From: Comamonadaceae bacterium
GTDB lineage: Bacteria; Pseudomonadota; Gammaproteobacteria; Burkholderiales; Burkholderiaceae_C
Direction of reading: 5' to 3'
Length of the DNA stretch: 10,717 nucleotides
Assembly (NCBI GenBank): GCA_947494405.1
Contig: CANLWQ010000042.1
Coordinates: 1 to 10,717, forward strand
Shown here: piece after piece, positions 6,687 through 10,717 of the stretch
How the letters are laid out: each line of letters starts with the position of its first letter
Position numbering within the stretch: the first letter of the stretch is position 1
Translations under genes and position numbers: made by a program
The notes under the pieces: model-generated
Database searches by the model: none
Seen by the model: only the letters and a program-made list of their open reading frames with translations
What the model was told of the DNA's origin: nothing

Positions 6687-6714
6687 GGACATCTGCGGCA
6701 GTTAACATGACTGC

Positions 6715-7992
6715 ATGGATAAGAAGTTCAGCCCATTCAGCGCTATGTCACCCAGTCAATATGGCGCGAGCAAGTTGTGGCTGCTCTCAGTCTTGGCAGT
6801 GATGGCATTTGCCGCCAGTTGGTTTTACCCAGACATCAAAAACAAGCTCAGCACCCTATTAGGTGGGGAAGAAATCACGGCTTCTGCCGACGGCCGCGCC
6901 AAACCCGAGGGCGGTAAAAGTGGCAAAGAAGGCAGAGGCAGCAAAGGCGGCAAAGGCGGTGGTGAAGGTTCGCGCAACACACCGGTCAGCGTGGGCGAAG
7001 TAAGCAACAGGGACGTGCGCTTCACCGTGCAAGCAGCGGGTACTTTGATGGCACTCAATACCGCGGTGGTGCGTGCCAAGGTCGATGGCGAACTCAAAGC
7101 CCTGCGATTCACCGAAGGCCAGTATGTGCAAGCCGGGCAGTTGTTGGCCGAAATAGACTCTCGCCCGTTTGATGCGCAACTCAATCAAGCCCAAGGCCAA
7201 TGGGCCAGAGACACCGCGCTGTTAAAAAACGCCGAGCTCGATTTGCAGCGCTACCAAGACTTGCTCAGCAAAGACGCGATCGCCAGACAACAAGTGGAAA
7301 CACAAGCGGCTTTGGTGCGGCAATTACAAGGCACGGTGCAGGCCGACCAAGCGCAAATCGATCTGGCCAAGTTGCAGCTGTCCTATACCCGTGTCACCGC
7401 GCCCATCAGCGGACGCTTAGGCCTTAAGCAAGTGGAGTTGGGCAGCTTGGTGCGCGCAAGCGACCCCAATGGCGTGGTCAGCATTACCCAAACCCAGCCC
7501 ATGGCGGTGGTGTTCTCGGTACCCGAGATACACGTGCCTTTGATCATGCGGCAATTGAAATTAGGCAAAGCTTTGGCTGTAGAGGCTTGGGACCGCGATC
7601 AAAAAATCCGTTTGGCCCAAGGGCGCGTCAGCACCACCGACAACGCCATCGATGTGGCGACTGGCACTTTGCGTCTCAAAGCCACTTTGGATAACCGCGA
7701 CGGCAGTTTGTTCCCCAACCAGTTTGCCAACATCCGTTTGCAACTCGACACTTTGAAAAACGCATTGGTGGTGCCGGTCCAAGCGGTGCAACGCGGCGCG
7801 GCAGGCACTTTTGTGTATGTGGTGCAGGCTGATAACACCGTGCAAGTTAAAGCTGTGCAACTTGAGGCGGTAGAGGGTGACTGGCAGGCAGTCATTGCCG
7901 ACCTGAAAGCGGGGCAACAAGTCATCACCGATGGCGCCGACCGTTTGCGCAACGGCAGTGGCGTGGAGGTGGTGAAAGCGGCCAAACCATGA
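6715..7992 (+). CDS. mdtA: RND efflux periplasmic adaptor subunit, MdtA type
   Basis: The 425-aa membrane-fusion protein links an inner-membrane RND pump to an outer-membrane channel for multidrug export. Order of parts: short cytoplasmic N-terminus, membrane anchor (about 20-38), an unusual glycine/lysine-rich linker (59-86), first half of the lipoyl/barrel-sandwich domain ([18 protein letters not shown], 119-136), alpha-helical coiled-coil hairpin (about 155-222), second lipoyl half ([19 protein letters not shown], 226-244), beta-barrel with VEAWDRDQ (289-296) and [12 protein letters not shown] (331-342), and the membrane-proximal domain with [18 protein letters not shown] (403-420). It closely follows E. 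coli MdtA (415 aa), including [18 protein letters not shown]. The start is uncertain: ATG at 6715 or at 6745 (M11); neither has a good Shine-Dalgarno. Its stop overlaps the next gene's start as ATGA, so adaptor and pump are translationally coupled. Confidence 0.94.
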   Translation: MDKKFSPFSAMSPSQYGASKLWLLSVLAVMAFAASWFYPDIKNKLSTLLGGEEITASADGRAKPEGGKSGKEGRGSKGGKGGGEGSRNTPVSVGEVSNRDVRFTVQAAGTLMALNTAVVRAKVDGELKALRFTEGQYVQAGQLLAEIDSRPFDAQLNQAQGQWARDTALLKNAELDLQRYQDLLSKDAIARQQVETQAALVRQLQGTVQADQAQIDLAKLQLSYTRVTAPISGRLGLKQVELGSLVRASDPNGVVSITQTQPMAVVFSVPEIHVPLIMRQLKLGKALAVEAWDRDQKIRLAQGRVSTTDNAIDVATGTLRLKATLDNRDGSLFPNQFANIRLQLDTLKNALVVPVQAVQRGAAGTFVYVVQADNTVQVKAVQLEAVEGDWQAVIADLKAGQQVITDGADRLRNGSGVEVVKAAKP

Positions 7993-10717
7993 ACCTGTCG
8001 CGTTTGTTTATCTTGCGGCCGGTGGCAACTTCCCTGTTGATGCTGGCACTTTTGTTGTCAGGTGCTTTGGCTTACCGCCTCTTGCCTGTGGCCTCTTTGC
8101 CGCAAATTGATTACCCGACGATTCAGATCAACACCCTGTACCCGGGGGCGAGTCCTGAGGTGATGACCGCCACCGTCACCGCGCCACTCGAGAGACAACT
8201 CGGTCAAATGCCTGGCTTGGATCAAATGACCTCGGTGAGTTCGGGCGGTGCATCGGTGATTACGCTGAGGTTCACACTCAAGCTGCCCCTTGATGTGGCA
8301 GAGCAGCAGGTGCAAGCCGCCATCAACGCCGCCACCAGTGTCTTGCCCAGCGATTTGCCTATGCCTCCGGCTTACAGCAAAGTCAACCCTGCCGATGCGC
8401 CGGTCTTGACCTTGGCCATCAGCTCGCCCTCGCTGCCCATCACGCGTGTGCATGACATGGTGGAAAACCGCTTGGCCATGCGTTTGTCGCAAGTCGCGGG
8501 CGTCGGCTTGGTCAGCATCGCCGGCGCCCAACGCCCCGCGGTGCGGGTGCAGGTCAACAGCCAAGCCCTGAGCGCGGCAGGCTTCTCGCTGGAAGATGTG
8601 CGAGCCGCCATCAACCAATCCAATGTGAGCATGGCCAAGGGCAGTTTTGATGGGCCAGCACGTGCATCCAGCTTGGACGCCAATGACCAGTTGCAATCGG
8701 TAGAAGACTATGGCAATTTGGTGTTGGCCTACAAAAATGGCAACCCTTTGCGTTTGCGCGATGTGGCGGCCATCGTCGACGCGCCGCAAAACAACCGTTT
8801 GTTTGCCTGGGCCAATACCCAGCCCGCCATCATCTTGAATATCCAGCGCCAACCGGGCGCGAATGTGATTGAAACCGTGGGCCGCGTGCAGGCCTTGTTG
8901 CCGGCTTTGCGTGCGGCTTTGCCGCCGAGTTTGGATGTGCAGGTGATGACCGACCGTACCACCACCATACGCGCTTCGGTCAATGATGTGCAGTTCGAGT
9001 TGTTGTTGTCGGTGGCCTTGGTGGTGATGGTTATCTTTGTGTTTTTACGCAACGCCGCCGCCACCATGGTTCCCGCCGTGGTTGTGCCTTTGTCGCTGGT
9101 GGGCACTTTTGCAGTGATGTATTTGGCGGGCTTTTCCATCAACAACCTGACCCTCATGGCCTTGACCGTGGCCACTGGTTTTGTGGTGGATGACGCGATT
9201 GTGATGATTGAAAACATTGCCCGTGTGTTGCAAGACCCGGACACACCGCGCGCACCGTTGGAGGCCGCCATTGAAGGTGCGCGCCAAATCGGTTTCACCA
9301 TTGTGTCGCTGACGTTTTCGTTGATCGCGGTGCTGATTCCCTTGTTGTTCATGGGTGATGTGGTGGGGCGTTTGTTCCACGAGTTCGCCATCACTTTGGC
9401 GGTGGCGATTTTGATTTCCGCGGTGGTCTCGCTCACCCTCACACCCATGTTGTGCGCCCGTGTTTTGCGTGTGAACAAAACCGAGCACCACACCTTGGGC
9501 AACAGCGCTTGGTTGCAGCGCTTGATTGACTTTTATGCTCTGGGCTTGAACTGGGTGCTGGACAGACCTTTGGCCACGCTTGGCGCTTTTGCCTTGACGC
9601 TGGTGTTGACCGTGGCGGCCTACCTCATCAGCCCCAAAGGCTTTTTCCCTTTGCAAGACACGGGTGCGGTGCAAGTCATTACCGAGGCCACACAGTCGAG
9701 TTCCATAGAGGTCATGTCGCAACGTCAACAAACGCTGGCCCGACTTTTCTTGCAAGACCCAGCGGTGCAAAGCCTCACCTCTTTCATTGGTGTGGATGGC
9801 CCCAATGCCAGTGTGAATGCCGGGCGCATGACCTTGAACTTGAAGCCTAAGTCTGAGCGTTCAGAGGGTTTAGAGCAAACCTTAGAGCGGTTGAACCGCC
9901 TGGGGAACCAAGTCCCAGGCCTGCAGGTTTTCTTGCAACCCCTGCAAGATTTGAGTTTGGAGGACCGCGTTGCGCGCAACCAATTTCGTTTTTTACTCAG
10001 CGGCCCCGATGGTCCTGCGCTGGGGCAGTGGTCTGGGCGACTGCAAGAGCGCTTGCGCCTAGACCCAGCGCTCGCCGAGGTGGCGTCCGATTACCAAGAC
10101 CAAGGCTTGCAAGCCTATGTGCGAATCGACCGTGAAGCTGCCGCGCGTTTGGGGGTGAGCGTGTTGTCCATCGATAACGCGCTCTACAACGCCTTCGGAC
10201 AACGGTTGGTGTCGACCATCTTCACCCAAAGCAACCAGTACCGCGTGGTGCTGGAGGTGCAAGACCCCGACCGCCAAGGGCTTGCGTCTTTGTCGCGCTT
10301 GCATGTGCCGTCTCTCAATGGCACGCAAGTGCCGCTCAGCAGCGTGGCCAAAGTGGAGGAACGTGCGGCGCTGCTCAGCATCTTGCATGTGGCGCAATTT
10401 CCGGCGGTCACTTTGTCGTTCAAGCCGGCGGCTGGAGCGTCGCTTGGCGAGGCGGTGCAAGCCATAGAGCGGCATTGGCAAGCTTTGGTTGCCGAGGAAG
10501 GCGTTCCTGCTTCTGTAGAGACACGCTTTGAGGGCGCGGCTTTGGCTTTCAAAGCCTCTTTGCTCAACAGCTTGTGGTTGGTGTTGGCGGCGGTGGTCAC
10601 CATGTACATCGTCTTGGGCGTGCTGTACGAAAGCTATATTCATCCCGTCACGATTTTGTCTACCCTGCCCTCGGCTGCCTTGGGTGCTTTGTTGGCTTTG
10701 TTGGCTGCGCGAATTGA
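7989..10717 (+). CDS. mdtB: RND efflux inner-membrane transporter, MdtB type (3' end missing)
   Basis: This is a proton-driven multidrug transporter of the hydrophobe/amphiphile RND family, cut by the window edge after 909 residues of an expected ~1040. The frame is open throughout. The N-terminus [17 protein letters not shown] holds TM1, followed by [11 protein letters not shown] and [10 protein letters not shown]2 lies near 337-355, and TM4 carries the proton-relay pair D401-D402 in [14 protein letters not shown]. Then come [19 protein letters not shown] and [10 protein letters not shown] (TM5-6), TM7 near 527-547, KGFFPLQD (550-557), the second porter region with [14 protein letters not shown], and TM8 near 858-880. 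Sequence runs such as [12 protein letters not shown] and [18 protein letters not shown] closely match E. coli MdtB from memory. In E. coli MdtB pairs with MdtC in a heterotrimer, so mdtC would be expected just right of the window. It overlaps mdtA by 4 nt. Confidence 0.95.
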   Translation, partial: MNLSRLFILRPVATSLLMLALLLSGALAYRLLPVASLPQIDYPTIQINTLYPGASPEVMTATVTAPLERQLGQMPGLDQMTSVSSGGASVITLRFTLKLPLDVAEQQVQAAINAATSVLPSDLPMPPAYSKVNPADAPVLTLAISSPSLPITRVHDMVENRLAMRLSQVAGVGLVSIAGAQRPAVRVQVNSQALSAAGFSLEDVRAAINQSNVSMAKGSFDGPARASSLDANDQLQSVEDYGNLVLAYKNGNPLRLRDVAAIVDAPQNNRLFAWANTQPAIILNIQRQPGANVIETVGRVQALLPALRAALPPSLDVQVMTDRTTTIRASVNDVQFELLLSVALVVMVIFVFLRNAAATMVPAVVVPLSLVGTFAVMYLAGFSINNLTLMALTVATGFVVDDAIVMIENIARVLQDPDTPRAPLEAAIEGARQIGFTIVSLTFSLIAVLIPLLFMGDVVGRLFHEFAITLAVAILISAVVSLTLTPMLCARVLRVNKTEHHTLGNSAWLQRLIDFYALGLNWVLDRPLATLGAFALTLVLTVAAYLISPKGFFPLQDTGAVQVITEATQSSSIEVMSQRQQTLARLFLQDPAVQSLTSFIGVDGPNASVNAGRMTLNLKPKSERSEGLEQTLERLNRLGNQVPGLQVFLQPLQDLSLEDRVARNQFRFLLSGPDGPALGQWSGRLQERLRLDPALAEVASDYQDQGLQAYVRIDREAAARLGVSVLSIDNALYNAFGQRLVSTIFTQSNQYRVVLEVQDPDRQGLASLSRLHVPSLNGTQVPLSSVAKVEERAALLSILHVAQFPAVTLSFKPAAGASLGEAVQAIERHWQALVAEEGVPASVETRFEGAALAFKASLLNSLWLVLAAVVTMYIVLGVLYESYIHPVTILSTLPSAALGALLALLAARI

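Noticed and set aside
8058..9502. Two long - strand open frames (8058-8852 and 8729-9502) within the efflux pump gene
   Set aside because: Low-complexity His/Arg/Gln- or Thr/Lys-rich translations produced by codon bias of mdtB on the other strand, whose + frame is continuous and matches the RND family throughout.
1..10717. Search by eye for CRISPR repeats, tRNA/rRNA, transposon ends, phage genes, toxin-antitoxin pairs or attachment sites
   Set aside because: None seen. Intergenic space totals under 200 nt, leaving almost no room for non-coding elements, and all genes are ordinary chromosomal families.

Overview
The window looks like ordinary, very compact chromosomal DNA from a betaproteobacterium, probably Burkholderiales and perhaps near Comamonadaceae. 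This is inferred from the protein flavour (a FolB with a KPDVYPDC-type C-terminus, and a FolM, FolB, FolX-like, TtcA cluster) and from moderately high GC; no search was run. Nine whole or partial genes plus one partial efflux pump gene fill about 98% of the bases. Only one intergenic gap exceeds 30 nt. I see no tRNA, rRNA, insertion sequence, CRISPR array or phage gene.

Left part (1-2831, + strand): the end of a short-chain dehydrogenase, then a fumarylacetoacetate-hydrolase-family enzyme, then an exported di-heme cytochrome c of the DHOR (COG3488) family, closely spaced. The first two resemble the last steps of the non-phosphorylating L-fucose/L-rhamnose route: 2-keto-3-deoxy-sugar acid to 2,4-diketo acid, then C-C hydrolysis. 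The cytochrome is an unexpected third member.

Middle (2834-5292, - strand): a tight four-gene operon read right to left. It encodes a pteridine-reductase-like SDR (FolM type), a dihydroneopterin aldolase (FolB), a second member of the same fold that looks more like FolX, and the tRNA thiolase TtcA. The first three suggest reduced pterin synthesis (folate and possibly tetrahydromonapterin). The ttcA end faces the cytochrome gene with only 2 nt between the stop codons.

Right part (5399-10717, + strand): after a 106-nt divergent gap come a MidA/NDUFAF7-type methyltransferase, a 64-aa DUF2905 membrane protein, an MdtA-type adaptor and an MdtB-type RND pump that runs off the right edge at residue 909. 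The last two overlap by ATGA and form the start of an mdtABC-like tripartite drug efflux operon.

I did not find a clearly new system. The most interesting points are the tandem, in-frame folB/folX-like pair separated by one amber codon next to folM, and the di-heme cytochrome placed behind sugar-acid genes.
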